Source of the DNA: an uncultured Roseicyclus sp.
GTDB lineage: Bacteria; Pseudomonadota; Alphaproteobacteria; Rhodobacterales; Rhodobacteraceae
Assembly (NCBI GenBank): GCA_947489665.1
Contig: CANLEH010000004.1
Span: 248,001 to 312,000, forward strand
Direction: 5' to 3'
DNA: 64,000 bases
Position numbers and translations under genes: made by a program. The notes beneath the pieces are model-generated. The model ran no database searches. It saw only the letters and a list, made by a program, of their open reading frames with translations, and had not been told where the DNA came from. Below are positions 34,741-43,476 of the stretch, piece by piece (the first letter of the stretch is position 1; each line of letters begins with the position of its first letter).

Positions 34741-35278
34741 CCACTTCGGGGATGTAGTGGCGAAGCAGGTTCTCGATGCCCATTTTCAGCGTCAGGGTCG
34801 AGGAGGGGCAACCTGCGCAGGCACCTTGCATGTGCAGGTAAACCACGCCGCGATCAAAGCCGTGAAAGGTGATGTCGCCGCCATCCTGAGCCACGGCGGG
34901 CCGCACGCGGGTATCGAGGAGCGTTTTGATCTGGCCCACGATTTCACCATCTTCGCCGTCATGTTCGGCATGGCCGCCGGCGGCCTGTGCTTCGCCGTCC
35001 ATCACCGGCGCGCCGGATTGGAAATGCTCCATAATCGCGCCGAGGATCGCGGGTTTGATATGGTCCCAATCGATGGCTTCGGCTTTGGTGACTGTGATAA
35101 AATCCGTGCCGAAGAATACGCCCGTCACACCGTCGACCGCGAAGATGCGGGTGGCGAGGGGGGATTTGTCCGCCGCGTCAGCCGATGGGAAATCGGCGGT
35201 ACCGGCCTCAAGCACGGTCTGGCCGGGCAGGAACTTGAGCGTGGCAGGGTTAGGGGTGGCTTCGGTTTGGATGAACAT
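34715..35278 (-). CDS. NFU-type iron-sulfur cluster carrier
   Basis: A 187-residue protein with an N-terminal Nfu_N domain (MFIQTEATPNPATLKFLPG) and a C-terminal NifU-like domain carrying the cluster-binding CAGC (Cys154, Cys157) followed by PSSTLTLKMGIENLL. It should carry 4Fe-4S clusters to target enzymes. An acidic, His-rich linker (about 95-112) separates the domains. It heads a short minus-strand cluster with the GFA, tsaB and rimI genes. Confidence 0.92.
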   Translation of the reverse strand: MFIQTEATPNPATLKFLPGQTVLEAGTADFPSADAADKSPLATRIFAVDGVTGVFFGTDFITVTKAEAIDWDHIKPAILGAIMEHFQSGAPVMDGEAQAAGGHAEHDGEDGEIVGQIKTLLDTRVRPAVAQDGGDITFHGFDRGVVYLHMQGACAGCPSSTLTLKMGIENLLRHYIPEVVEVRPVAV

Positions 35279-35354
35279 GGCGCATATCCTTACTGGTTAA
35301 GTCAGATATGCGACTGCACCTGCGTGGAGTCAAGGTGATTGGAATGGTTCTAAA

Positions 35355-36989
35355 CTACTCCGCTGCCTCCGGGCGCTCGCGACTGTCGAGCGGCCAATTC
35401 AGGCCTTCGCGCGCAAGGTGCTGTTCGAAATAGTCCCGGAACGGCGGCAAGCTCTCGTAAAGCTTGAGGAAATGCGCGCGGTCAAGGACAAGGACAGTCG
35501 TGTCTTCCAACGCACGGGCCGTGGCAAGGCGACGGGTTGCGCCAAACACCATGCGTTCGCCGAAATGCTCGCCGGGCCCGACGCGGCGGGTTTTGGGGGC
35601 GTCCACGGTGTCGCGGCGCACTTCGACGGCGCCTTCGATGACGGTGTAGAGGCCATCGGCGCGATTGCCGGTCTCGTAGATGCGGTCGCCCGCCCGGTAA
35701 TGGACGTGACGTGCGGCGGGCGGCGTGTAGGAATTGAGGTTCACAAGGCTGCGCGGCGTCACCCAATCCAGCACCCAATGGCTGAGCACCCAGACCTTGG
35801 CGGGGAAACCCGGCAGGAACGCGACGTAGTAGGCGCGCCAAAGCACCCAGGCGAGGAAGCCTTTCAGCCTGATGCCCATCACATCGGCTATGCCGCGTCG
35901 CCCGCCGAGCGAGGCCATGGCGCCCTTGGAGGTGTATTCAAACGGTTTGCGCGGCTCGCCCCGGATCGTTCGGGCGATGTTGGCGGCAAGTTGCTTGGCC
36001 TCTCGCACTGCGAATTGCGCGGTGGGTGGGGCGAAATCGGCGCGGTCGGTGGCGCCCTCTTTCATCGGGATCAGGGCGCAATCGCCCAGGGACCAGACGC
36101 CATCGCGGTCGGGGACGGAGAGGTCGCGGACCACGGCGATACGGCCATGTTGCAGGGGCAGGTCCATCCGTTCGACCACGGGGGCGGGCGCGTTGCCGAT
36201 GGTGGCCACGACGGTGCGGCAGTCGATTACGTCGCCAGTTGTGGTGGTGATCTGAGTGCCGGTGGCGCTGGCGATGCCGGTGTTCAGGCGGATTTCGATG
36301 CCGCGCTTCTTGAGCTGCTCGCCTGCGTACTGCGCGAGGGATTCTGGCATTTCGGCCAGGATTTTGTCGGCGAATTCCAGAACGATGATGCGCACCTCGT
36401 CGCGCGAGACGTTCGGGTAGTATTTCAGGGAGCGGTCGATCAGTTCGGCCATCTCACCCACCGTCTCGATCCCCGAAAAGCCGCCGCCGATGACAGTGAA
36501 GGTCAGGGCACCGCGTTTGACTTCGGGCAGGTTGGTGGTGTCGGCATGTTCCAGCCGCTCGATCACGTGTGCGCGCAGGCGGCGAGCGTCTTCGAGGCCC
36601 TTCATCGTCAACGCATGGTCCTGCAGGCCGGGGGTGCGGGAGAGGTCGACGGTTTGGCCAAGGGAGACGACGAGGTGGTCGTAGCTGATCTCGGTTGGGC
36701 GGCGCTGGACGCCCTGGAAAACCGTGACGGTCTTGGTGGCAAAATCGACACTGTCGATGAGCGCTTTGCGGATGGTCACGCCCTTTAGGAGGAAGCGGAA
36801 GGGGGAGGTTGCATGGATCGGCGTGACGGAGCCTGCGCCGACCTCAGGCAGAAGCGGTTGAAAGACGAAGTAGTTTTCGGCTGTGATCAGCTCAATCTCA
36901 GCGGTGTCGCGCAGTTCGCGCTTGAGGGCACGGGCGGTGTAGAGACCGCCGAAGCCGCCACCGAGAATGACGATGCGAGGTTTGGGCAT
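35355..36989 (-). CDS. Type II NADH dehydrogenase fused to a cyclic-nucleotide-binding domain
   Basis: The protein has 544 residues from MPKPRIVILGGGFGG. Residues 1-400 form an NDH-2-type flavoprotein with FAD loop GGGFGG, NAD loop VIGGGFSGIE, and SLGDCALIP, followed by an amphipathic membrane-binding region (LAWVLWRAYYVAFLPGF). Residues about 430-530 form a CNB domain with a phosphate-binding cassette-like FGERMVFGATRRLATARA. NDH-2 passes electrons from NADH to quinone without pumping. The fused sensor domain suggests allosteric control. An upstream ATG at 37022 is less likely. Confidence 0.9.
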   Translation of the reverse strand: MPKPRIVILGGGFGGLYTARALKRELRDTAEIELITAENYFVFQPLLPEVGAGSVTPIHATSPFRFLLKGVTIRKALIDSVDFATKTVTVFQGVQRRPTEISYDHLVVSLGQTVDLSRTPGLQDHALTMKGLEDARRLRAHVIERLEHADTTNLPEVKRGALTFTVIGGGFSGIETVGEMAELIDRSLKYYPNVSRDEVRIIVLEFADKILAEMPESLAQYAGEQLKKRGIEIRLNTGIASATGTQITTTTGDVIDCRTVVATIGNAPAPVVERMDLPLQHGRIAVVRDLSVPDRDGVWSLGDCALIPMKEGATDRADFAPPTAQFAVREAKQLAANIARTIRGEPRKPFEYTSKGAMASLGGRRGIADVMGIRLKGFLAWVLWRAYYVAFLPGFPAKVWVLSHWVLDWVTPRSLVNLNSYTPPAARHVHYRAGDRIYETGNRADGLYTVIEGAVEVRRDTVDAPKTRRVGPGEHFGERMVFGATRRLATARALEDTTVLVLDRAHFLKLYESLPPFRDYFEQHLAREGLNWPLDSRERPEAAE

Positions 36990-37086
36990 GGGGATCGCTT
37001 CGCTCCTGTTCGCGCCATACATATATGCTCAGTCCGAGCGGATAGCGAGGTAGGGCTGCTATGCAGTCAGCGCGCGGCTTGCGATG

Positions 37087-37542
37087 TCATGTGATGGCTT
37101 CAAGCTGCTCTTTGCTGAGTTCGACGGGCACCACGGTCATCGGCACGGGCAGGTTGCCTGCCTGATGTGTCAGGCTCGTCACAAGCGGGCCGGGGCCGCC
37201 TTTGCCGGAATTTGCGCCCAGAACAAGAACACCGATTTCCTTGTTGATATGGATATGTTCCAAGATTTCCTCGACCGGCACGCCTTCGCGGATCACCAGG
37301 GTCGGGTCGATGTCCTGCTTGTCGCGCATCCATTTGGCGAAGACGTTGAAATGCGCCTCGATCCGTTCGCGGGCCTCGGCGCGCATAACCTCGCCTACGC
37401 CGATCCAGTGATTGAATTCATCGGGTGGGATCACCGACAGGATCTCGACCCCGCCGCCGGTATTATGGGCGCGCATGGCAGCAAAGCGCATGGCGTTGAG
37501 GCATTCGCGGGTGTCATCGAGGATGACGAGAAATGTGCGCAT
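37087..37542 (-). CDS. Universal stress protein
   Basis: A 151-residue UspA-fold protein beginning MRTFLVILDDTRE. The C-terminal loop GVLVLGANSGKGGPGPLV fits the ATP-binding motif GxxGxxGxxxxxS in a shifted form, with TSLTHQAGNLPVPMTVVP after it. Unlike classic UspA the loop holds extra glycines, so nucleotide binding is probable but unsure. It sits 97 bases upstream of the NDH-2 fusion on the same strand, suggesting shared stress or energy regulation. Confidence 0.85.
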   Translation of the reverse strand: MRTFLVILDDTRECLNAMRFAAMRAHNTGGGVEILSVIPPDEFNHWIGVGEVMRAEARERIEAHFNVFAKWMRDKQDIDPTLVIREGVPVEEILEHIHINKEIGVLVLGANSGKGGPGPLVTSLTHQAGNLPVPMTVVPVELSKEQLEAIT

Positions 37543-37711
37543 CTGTTGGGACCCCTCTCTCCGACGATGGAGCATGACGGAGGGGGGCGGGCCTGTCTAG
37601 CGGAAGATGGGTTGGGTGCACAGTGTGCAAGGTTGCACGCATGGGTTAAACTATTGATATACTAAGGTAATCGCGATTTTGTTTACCAAATTTTAACGAA
37701 TTCAAAGGCCC
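37543..37711. other. AT-rich region upstream of the universal stress gene
   Basis: A 169-base gap between the aminotransferase stop and the stress-protein start, noticeably AT-rich (37645-37705). It has the palindrome TGCACA-G-TGTGCA (37617-37629) and an additional TTGCAC. It probably holds the promoter of the stress protein. Confidence 0.5.
37617..37629. promoter_or_regulatory. Palindrome TGCACAgTGTGCA
   Basis: Six-base perfect arms around one base, about 75 bases upstream of the universal stress protein start. A further TTGCAC follows at 37633. It is a plausible operator, but the regulator is unknown. Confidence 0.35.
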
Positions 37712-38575
37712 TCAGGCAGCAGATGCGGCCCAATCCCAGTAAAGCTCCCGCGCGCGTTTGGTGACGGGCCCGTGCTGGTAGATTGTCCCGTCAAATTCCA
37801 GCACTGGCGTGACCTTGTTCAGGTTGCCGGTCATGAAAACCTCGTCCGCAGCCCGGAAATCGTCATAGCCAAGGACGGTCTCCGTCACCTGATAGCCATC
37901 CGCGCGCAGGTTCTTCATGTGCCGTTGCCGGGTGATGCCGTTGAGGAAGGTGCCGTTGGGGATGGGTGTGAAGACCTCCCCATCGCGGACCATGAAGATG
38001 TTGGCCGTAGCGGTCTCAGCCACGTTGCCCATGGCGTCGGTCACAAGGGCGTTGTCATAGCCTTTGGAACGCGCCTCCATCAGCATGCGGGCGTTATTGG
38101 GGTAGAGGCAGCCGGCCTTGGCGTCGAGCACGGCGGTGTTCAGGATGGGGCGGTGAAAACGCGTGGTGGTCAGGGTCGAATAGGCATCGGGCGCGCCGAT
38201 TGGGACCTCTTCAAGGCAGATGAAAAAGCCCGCCTCCGTCTCGGCGGGCACGATGCCGTAGGCGCCGCCGTCGATGCCGAAGAAATTGGGACGGATGTAA
38301 ACGGGCGTGTCCTTGGGATAGCGTTTGAGACCTTCCCAGACGATGTCGAAAATCTGTTCGCCGGTCAGGCCGGGATGCAGGCTGAGCGCCCTGGCGGAGC
38401 GGACGACACGGTCGCAATGGTTGCGCAGGTCGGGGGCGAGGCCGTTCACATAGCGTGCGCCGTCGAAGCAGGTTGTGCCTTGGAAGGTAGCATGGTCGGC
38501 GGCGCGCATAACCGGCACGTCATCATCGTGCCATTCGCCGTTCAAGTATGTCTTGATGTTTGTGCCATTGGCCAT
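37712..38575 (-). CDS. ilvE: Branched-chain amino acid aminotransferase
   Basis: A 287-residue class IV PLP enzyme with Schiff-base Lys153 (LDAKAGCLYPNNARM), Glu187 (NVAETATANIF) holding the pyridine nitrogen, and phosphate contacts in NGITRQRHM. YIRPNFFGIDGG is a typical substrate-loop segment. It catalyses the last step of Leu, Ile and Val synthesis. D-amino acid transaminases share the fold, so specificity is probable, not certain. The start MANGTNIKTYLNGEW is normal. Confidence 0.88.
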   Translation of the reverse strand: MANGTNIKTYLNGEWHDDDVPVMRAADHATFQGTTCFDGARYVNGLAPDLRNHCDRVVRSARALSLHPGLTGEQIFDIVWEGLKRYPKDTPVYIRPNFFGIDGGAYGIVPAETEAGFFICLEEVPIGAPDAYSTLTTTRFHRPILNTAVLDAKAGCLYPNNARMLMEARSKGYDNALVTDAMGNVAETATANIFMVRDGEVFTPIPNGTFLNGITRQRHMKNLRADGYQVTETVLGYDDFRAADEVFMTGNLNKVTPVLEFDGTIYQHGPVTKRARELYWDWAASAA

Positions 38576-38617
38576 AGTGCCCTCCCCCGTCTGCGATGGG
38601 GGGAGGGTAGAGCGTGG

Positions 38618-38830
38618 TTACATGGAAGGTCCAGAGGTGAAGCCCTGCTGATAGTCCATGCTTGCGCCATCGGTCTTTGCGGCGCGCGATGCGGTGCGGG
38701 TCGAAAGATGTTCCGACCGGGCGTGTTTGGCTGCCTTCGTGCGGCAGGTTGTCTGAGTGGCCACGATCCGATCAGAGATACGGTCAGTGGCGGGTGCGGT
38801 CGGCGTATCCGACCGGGTGAGACGAGTCAT
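38618..38830 (-). CDS. Small basic Ser/Thr-rich hypothetical protein
   Basis: A 70-residue frame starting MTRLTRSDTPTAPATD, with GGGGGGAT a few bases upstream as a ribosome site. It is rich in Arg, Thr, Ser and Ala and has one Cys, with no membrane segment or recognised domain. It may be a real small protein, since the ribosome site and start are good. It could also be a spurious frame. Confidence 0.4.
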   Translation of the reverse strand: MTRLTRSDTPTAPATDRISDRIVATQTTCRTKAAKHARSEHLSTRTASRAAKTDGASMDYQQGFTSGPSM

Positions 38831-38971
38831 GCAGATCCCCCCGTTTCTGGTGCTGTCGATGTCTGAAGTATCGAGGAACATAACGTCAGAAATGTGAATG
38901 TAAAGTTAACGTAGGCGTTAGATTTGTGCAGGAATGCACAATGGCGCAACGTCACCTTGATTTGCTGGCCC

Positions 38972-39454
38972 TCAGGCCTCGGCCAAAAGAGCGTCGAGAT
39001 CCAGGCGATCCGTTGTCATGGACAGATCACCATCGGCATTTCGGGGCCAATCCTCAGGCGCGCGGTCCCAATAGAGTTCGATCCCGTTGCCATCGGGATC
39101 ATCGAGATAGATCGCTTGCGACACGCCGTGATCGGACGCCCCGTCGATGCGAACGTTGTGGGCGAGGACGTTTGTCAACGCTTGGGCCAGCGCCTTTCGG
39201 GTGGGGTAAAGAAAGGCGACATGGAAAAGGCCGGTTGCGTTGGGTGCCGGGCGCGGGCCACCCCGACTGCGCCATGTGTTGAGCCCGATATGGTGATGGT
39301 AGCCCCCGGCGGACATGAAGGCTGCATCGCTCCCGTAGGTTTGCTGAACGTCCAGCCCGATCACGTCGCGGTAGAACGCAATAGAACGCTCAAGGTCGGA
39401 AACCTTGAGATGAGTGTGGCCAATCGTGGTGCCGGGGTCTGCTTTGTAGGTCAT
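38972..39454 (-). CDS. VOC-family dioxygenase-like protein
   Basis: A 160-residue single glyoxalase-fold protein. Metal ligands fit the family: His in GHTHLKVSDLERSIAFYRDV, His in LFHVAFLYPTR, and Glu in DPDGNGIELYWDR. GGYHHHIGLNTW is typical of catechol 2,3-dioxygenase-like VOC members. The start at 39454 gives a family-like N-terminus. The substrate is unknown. It follows trpS after a 107-base gap with a large hairpin. Confidence 0.82.
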   Translation of the reverse strand: MTYKADPGTTIGHTHLKVSDLERSIAFYRDVIGLDVQQTYGSDAAFMSAGGYHHHIGLNTWRSRGGPRPAPNATGLFHVAFLYPTRKALAQALTNVLAHNVRIDGASDHGVSQAIYLDDPDGNGIELYWDRAPEDWPRNADGDLSMTTDRLDLDALLAEA

Positions 39455-39500
39455 CGAAGAATTCCTTTCGACGACAGAAGTGGTGAGTGCGGTTGCGCAG

Positions 39501-39529
39501 CACAATCCTGCGTGCGCGCAGGGTTTGTG
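39501..39529 (-). repeat. Long hairpin between trpS and VOC genes
   Basis: CACAA-T-CCTGCG, loop TGCG, CGCAGG-GT-TTGTG: an 11-base-pair stem with a small bulge. It follows the trpS stop on the minus strand but has no T-run, so it may be a pause or mRNA-stability hairpin. A TTCGTACGAA palindrome lies nearer trpS (39541-39550). Confidence 0.45.
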
Positions 39530-39561
39530 TGCGCCGATTATTCGTACGAAAATTCAGGCGT

Positions 39562-40587
39562 TCAGCTGCGCAGCATGCCCACGATGTCGTAGGTCTTCTC
39601 CAGCACCGGCACGGTGATTTCGCGCGCACGGTCCGCGCCGCGGCGCAAGATGCGGTCAATCTCGGCCTTGTCGTCCATCAGGCGGCTCATCTCGGCCGAA
39701 ATGGGCGAGAGTTTTTCGACGGCAACCTCAGAGAGCGCGACCTTGAAGTGGCCGAAGAGAGAGCCTGCGTGCTGATCCAGAACAGCTTGCGGTGTGATGT
39801 CCGCGAGTGCCGCGTAAATGTTGACGAGGTTGCGGGCATCGGGGCGGTCGGCCAGCGCGTCCATGTTGTCGGGGAGCGGGTCGGGGTCGGTTTTGGCCTT
39901 GCGGATCTTCTTGGCGATGGTGTCGGCATCATCGGTCATGTTGATCCGCGTCTTTTCGGACGGATCAGACTTAGACATCTTCTTGGTGCCGTCCTGCAGG
40001 TTCATCACCCGGGTGGCCGCGCCTTCGATGACCGGCTCGGTGATCGGGAAGAAATCGACGTCATAGTCGTGGTTGAACTTCGCAGCGATGTCGCGCGTCA
40101 GCTCCAGATGCTGCTTCTGGTCGTCGCCCACGGGGACATGGGTCGCGTGGTAGAGCAGGATGTCGGCGGCCATCAGCGCGGGATAGGCGAGCAGACCGAG
40201 CGAGGCGGCTTCGGCATTTTTGCCGGCCTTGTCCTTGTACTGCGTCATCCGCTCCATCCAGCCCATGCGGGCGATGCAGTTGAAGATCCAAGCAAGCTGC
40301 GCGTGTTCGGGGACCTGGGATTGGTTGATGAGAATGGATTTTTCGGGGTCGATGCCGGAGGCGATGAAGCCTGCGCAAAGCTCGCGCGTATTGTGGCGGA
40401 GTTCGTCGGGGTCGAGCAGTTTGGCGGTGATCGCGTGCAGGTCGACCATGCAATAAACCGTCTCGAACGAGCCTTCGTCCTGCATATCCACGAAACGCTT
40501 GATGGCGCCGAGGTAGTTGCCAAGTGTCAGCCCACCCGACGGCTGGATGCCCGAAAAGACGCGGGGGGTGAATTGGGTCTCTGCCAT
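39562..40587 (-). CDS. trpS: Tryptophanyl-tRNA synthetase
   Basis: A 341-residue class I aminoacyl-tRNA synthetase. The HIGH-equivalent motif is [13 protein letters not shown] near residue 17, and KMSKS appears as [26 protein letters not shown] and [23 protein letters not shown] form the tryptophan and ATP pocket. Length is normal. The start [15 protein letters not shown] is preferred over an upstream ATG at 40623. Confidence 0.96.
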   Translation of the reverse strand: MAETQFTPRVFSGIQPSGGLTLGNYLGAIKRFVDMQDEGSFETVYCMVDLHAITAKLLDPDELRHNTRELCAGFIASGIDPEKSILINQSQVPEHAQLAWIFNCIARMGWMERMTQYKDKAGKNAEAASLGLLAYPALMAADILLYHATHVPVGDDQKQHLELTRDIAAKFNHDYDVDFFPITEPVIEGAATRVMNLQDGTKKMSKSDPSEKTRINMTDDADTIAKKIRKAKTDPDPLPDNMDALADRPDARNLVNIYAALADITPQAVLDQHAGSLFGHFKVALSEVAVEKLSPISAEMSRLMDDKAEIDRILRRGADRAREITVPVLEKTYDIVGMLRS

Positions 40588-40681
40588 GGTCGGTCCCTCA
40601 ATGCTTTTGGCCCCACTGGCCAAGAGCCGCCGGAGGGCTTACCCACAGGGACACAAGCCGTCAACCAAAGGTCCGCCGCCA

Positions 40682-41365
40682 GTGGAAGATCACAACGTAT
40701 CCCCCTTCAACGCCTTGCCGCCGGTTGTCGTGGCTTTGGCCGTGGTCATCTTTGGGCTGGAGCTGATGTTTCAGGCGGCCACGGCCGGGTTTCTGGGTGG
40801 GCAGGGCGGCGTTGGCTGGCGGTTGGCGGCGATGGAGGATTACGCGGTTCTGGATCAGGTTTGGGTGTGGATGGTGACCAACGGGATCTACCCGCCAGAG
40901 CAGCTTTTGCGCTTTGTGACCTATCCGCTGATCCATGGCAGCTTTGTCCATGCGGCCTTTGTGGTCGTGTTCATCCTGGCGTTGGGCAAAATGGTGGCGG
41001 AGGTTTATTCGACGCTGGCGTTCCTGGCGGTGTTCTGGGTGTCGGCAGTGGTGGGGGCCTTGGGGTTCGTGCTGGTCATGGACAGCCCTTTCCCGCTGGT
41101 CGGCGGCTATCCCGGCGTTTACGGGTTGATTGGGGCGTTCACCTTTCTGATGTGGATGCGGGCAGAGGCGCAAGGGTCGGGCCAGATGCGGGCCTTTGGG
41201 TTGATCGGCGCGCTTCTTGCGATCCAATTGCTGTTTGCGTTGATCAACGGCGAGTTCGGGACAGTGGTGGCAGATTTCGCCGGGTTTCTGACGGGATTGA
41301 TGTTGTCATTTGTGGTCAGCCCTGGCGGGTGGGCGCGGTTGCTAAGCCGGATGCGTCAGCGCTAG
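40682..41365 (+). CDS. Catalytically inactive rhomboid-like membrane protein
   Basis: A 227-residue protein with six to seven membrane helices arranged like GlpG. The rhomboid landmarks are present but the catalytic ones are lost. In helix 2 His85 and His90 remain, but the oxyanion Asn is Val94. The GxSG serine site reads GGYPGVYGLIG (141-151) with no serine, and the catalytic His site reads VADFAGFLTGL (196-206). It should not be a protease. Start taken as GTG at 40682. It may be a chaperone or scaffold, as other dead rhomboids are. Confidence 0.78.
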   Translation: MEDHNVSPFNALPPVVVALAVVIFGLELMFQAATAGFLGGQGGVGWRLAAMEDYAVLDQVWVWMVTNGIYPPEQLLRFVTYPLIHGSFVHAAFVVVFILALGKMVAEVYSTLAFLAVFWVSAVVGALGFVLVMDSPFPLVGGYPGVYGLIGAFTFLMWMRAEAQGSGQMRAFGLIGALLAIQLLFALINGEFGTVVADFAGFLTGLMLSFVVSPGGWARLLSRMRQR

Positions 41366-41425
41366 AGTCCCAGTGTTGCCCGTCACTATGGGGTGGCGGC
41401 GAAGAACACGGGACATCGAGCAAAT

Positions 41426-41833
41426 ATGAACATATTGAAAACCCTTGCTACCGGGGCAGTGGCCCTTGGCCTGATGGGCGCTGTGGCACAAGCGCAGACG
41501 CGGGCCGAGATTGAGGCAGCGTTTACCAACCAGCTTTTGACGGTCAGCGAATATCGCGACCCGAATGGGCCGTCGGATTTCTCCATGACGGTGGAGTTCC
41601 GCGCGGGCAACGTGGCGCGCTTCAATGCGACCGGCGAAGAGGCCTGGGCCATCTGGCGCGTTTCGGGGCGGCAGATTTGTACGACTGTGTCGGTGTTGCA
41701 GGGCAATACGCTGGTGCCCGTGGAGGACGAGGAATGCCTGCGGGTTCTGTTCAACGGGGATCAGGTGCAGCTGAACTTCCCCGACAGCAATGGCGGGACG
41801 ATCTATTACGTCGGGCGCCTCACGCCGCTTTAA
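41426..41833 (+). CDS. Secreted hypothetical protein
   Basis: The 135-residue protein has a clear Sec signal (MNILKTLATGAVALGLMGAVAQA). The mature domain is about 110 residues, beta-rich, with two cysteines (GRQICTTV and DEECLRVL) likely joined as a disulfide. No family recognised. The start at 41426 fits the signal; ATG at 41393 adds a non-signal extension. It ends four bases inside the convergent murJ stop. Confidence 0.7.
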   Translation: MNILKTLATGAVALGLMGAVAQAQTRAEIEAAFTNQLLTVSEYRDPNGPSDFSMTVEFRAGNVARFNATGEEAWAIWRVSGRQICTTVSVLQGNTLVPVEDEECLRVLFNGDQVQLNFPDSNGGTIYYVGRLTPL

Positions 41834-43476
41834 CCCCGCCTGAGTGCGCCGCGCATCTCAGCCAGGCTGAAGGCACCGAAGAGGCGGCCAAAGCCGTAAT
41901 AGCTGGCCATGCCGATCAGGATCAGCAGCGCCAAGGCGACATAGCGGATGCCCTCGGCCCCGAAGAAGGGGCCGAGGATAATCTCAGCCCCCAGCAAGAC
42001 GACGCCCATACACAGTGCGGCAGCGCAGATGCGCCAGATCCGGCTGCGGAAGCGGGTGTCGAATTGCGCCTCATCCCCCATACTGCGACGGCCTTTGGAC
42101 AGCAGGGCCACCATGACCCAAGCCGCAGCCGTCGTCGCAATCGCGGCCCCCAGAAAGCCGATCAGAAGAGCCAATCCAATGGCCACGACCGCATTCACGA
42201 CCATCGCAACCAAGGCGAAGCGAAAGGGTGTGCGTGTATCTTCACGTGCGAAGTAAAGCGGTTGCAGCACTTTTTGCAGTACAAAGGCCGGAAGGCCGAT
42301 GGCGTAGACGGTCAAGGCAAGGGCGGTGGCCGCAGTATCATCGGTGCTGAAGGCGCCGCGTTCAAACAGGACCGAGATGAGGGGCACGGGAATGACAGCC
42401 AGCGCCACGGCGGCGGGCACAGTCAGGACCATCGAGATCTCCGCCGCGCGCGACAGCGCATTGCGCCCACCCTTTGCATCGCCCGCGCGCAGACGGCGCG
42501 ACAGATCAGGCAACAGCACGATCCCGATCGCTATGCCCACCATGCCTAGAGGCAGTTGATAGAGGCGGTCGGCGTAGTAGAGCCATGCAATGGCTCCGTC
42601 GAAAAAGCTGGCCACCTGACGGCCCACCAGCAGATTGATCTGCACCACGCCGCCGGCAAGCATGGCGGGAAGCGCTATGATGGCGAGTTTCTTGATGTCT
42701 GGCGTCAGGCGGGGCAGGCGCAGCCGCACGCGAATCCCTGCACGTTCGGCAGCGACCCAAACGAGCACCAGCTGCGCGATCCCGGCGAGCGGCACGCCCC
42801 AGGCGAGGGCGGTGGCGTAGCGCTCCTCCGGGTAGACGAGAGAGGTCATCTTGCCGTCGGGCTGGAACCATTCGGCCCCCAGCATCGCGGCGACGAGGAT
42901 GATGTTGAGTAGAACGGGCGCGGCGGCGGCGGCGGCAAAGCGGCCGAGGGCGTTCAGGACGCCCGAGAAGAGCGCGGCGAGGGAAATGAAGAGGATATAG
43001 ACGAAGGTGATACGCCCGTAATCCGTTGCAAGATCCAGCCGTTCATCCGCCGCAAAACCGCCTGCCATGGCAAGAACCAACCAGGGCATCGCAGCGGTTG
43101 CGAGTAAGGTCAGCACGATGAGGATGGTGGCGAGGCCCGAGAAAGCGTCTTGCGCAAAAGTTTGAGCGTCTTCGCCGCCTTCGACCTTCTTGGAGAAAAG
43201 CGGCACGAAGGCAGTGTTGAACGCACCTTCCGCAAAGAAGCGACGAAAGAGGTTGGGCAGCGAGAATGCGACAAGAAACGCCTCATTCACCGGGCCGGTA
43301 CCAAGGAACGCGGCCAGTAGTATATCGCGCACAAAGCCCAAGATGCGGCTGGCTAAGGTCCAGACACCAACGGTGAAGAACCCGGCGATCAGTCGTATGG
43401 GCCGGGCGGCTGCCAACTCCTCAGGCCCCCGCCCGTTCAGCCACGCGCGCAATCGCGGCGCGGAGTTTCTTTTCAA
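41830..43476 (-). CDS. murJ: Lipid II flippase MurJ
   Basis: About 530-548 residues with 14 hydrophobic helices and the MOP-superfamily signatures: SRILGFVRDILLAAFLGTGPVNEAFLVAFSLPNLFRRFFAEGAFNTAFVP near the start. It moves lipid-linked peptidoglycan precursor across the inner membrane. The start is unclear: ATG at 43476 overlaps glnD by 56 bases, while a TTG at 43416, adjacent to GAGGAG, would start right at AAARPIRLIAG but with no ribosome spacing. The core begins at PIRLIAGFFTV either way. Confidence 0.93.
   Translation of the reverse strand: MKRNSAPRLRAWLNGRGPEELAAARPIRLIAGFFTVGVWTLASRILGFVRDILLAAFLGTGPVNEAFLVAFSLPNLFRRFFAEGAFNTAFVPLFSKKVEGGEDAQTFAQDAFSGLATILIVLTLLATAAMPWLVLAMAGGFAADERLDLATDYGRITFVYILFISLAALFSGVLNALGRFAAAAAAPVLLNIILVAAMLGAEWFQPDGKMTSLVYPEERYATALAWGVPLAGIAQLVLVWVAAERAGIRVRLRLPRLTPDIKKLAIIALPAMLAGGVVQINLLVGRQVASFFDGAIAWLYYADRLYQLPLGMVGIAIGIVLLPDLSRRLRAGDAKGGRNALSRAAEISMVLTVPAAVALAVIPVPLISVLFERGAFSTDDTAATALALTVYAIGLPAFVLQKVLQPLYFAREDTRTPFRFALVAMVVNAVVAIGLALLIGFLGAAIATTAAAWVMVALLSKGRRSMGDEAQFDTRFRSRIWRICAAALCMGVVLLGAEIILGPFFGAEGIRYVALALLILIGMASYYGFGRLFGAFSLAEMRGALRRG

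Noticed and set aside
37640-37670. FNR-type box near TTGATATACTAA upstream of the universal stress protein
   Set aside because: The second half does not match ATCAA (at least four mismatches in five), so the site is not a credible FNR target.
39487-41514. Long plus-strand frame spanning trpS and the rhomboid region
   Set aside because: It mirrors trpS in antisense and then crosses the rhomboid gene in another frame. No family similarity is visible.
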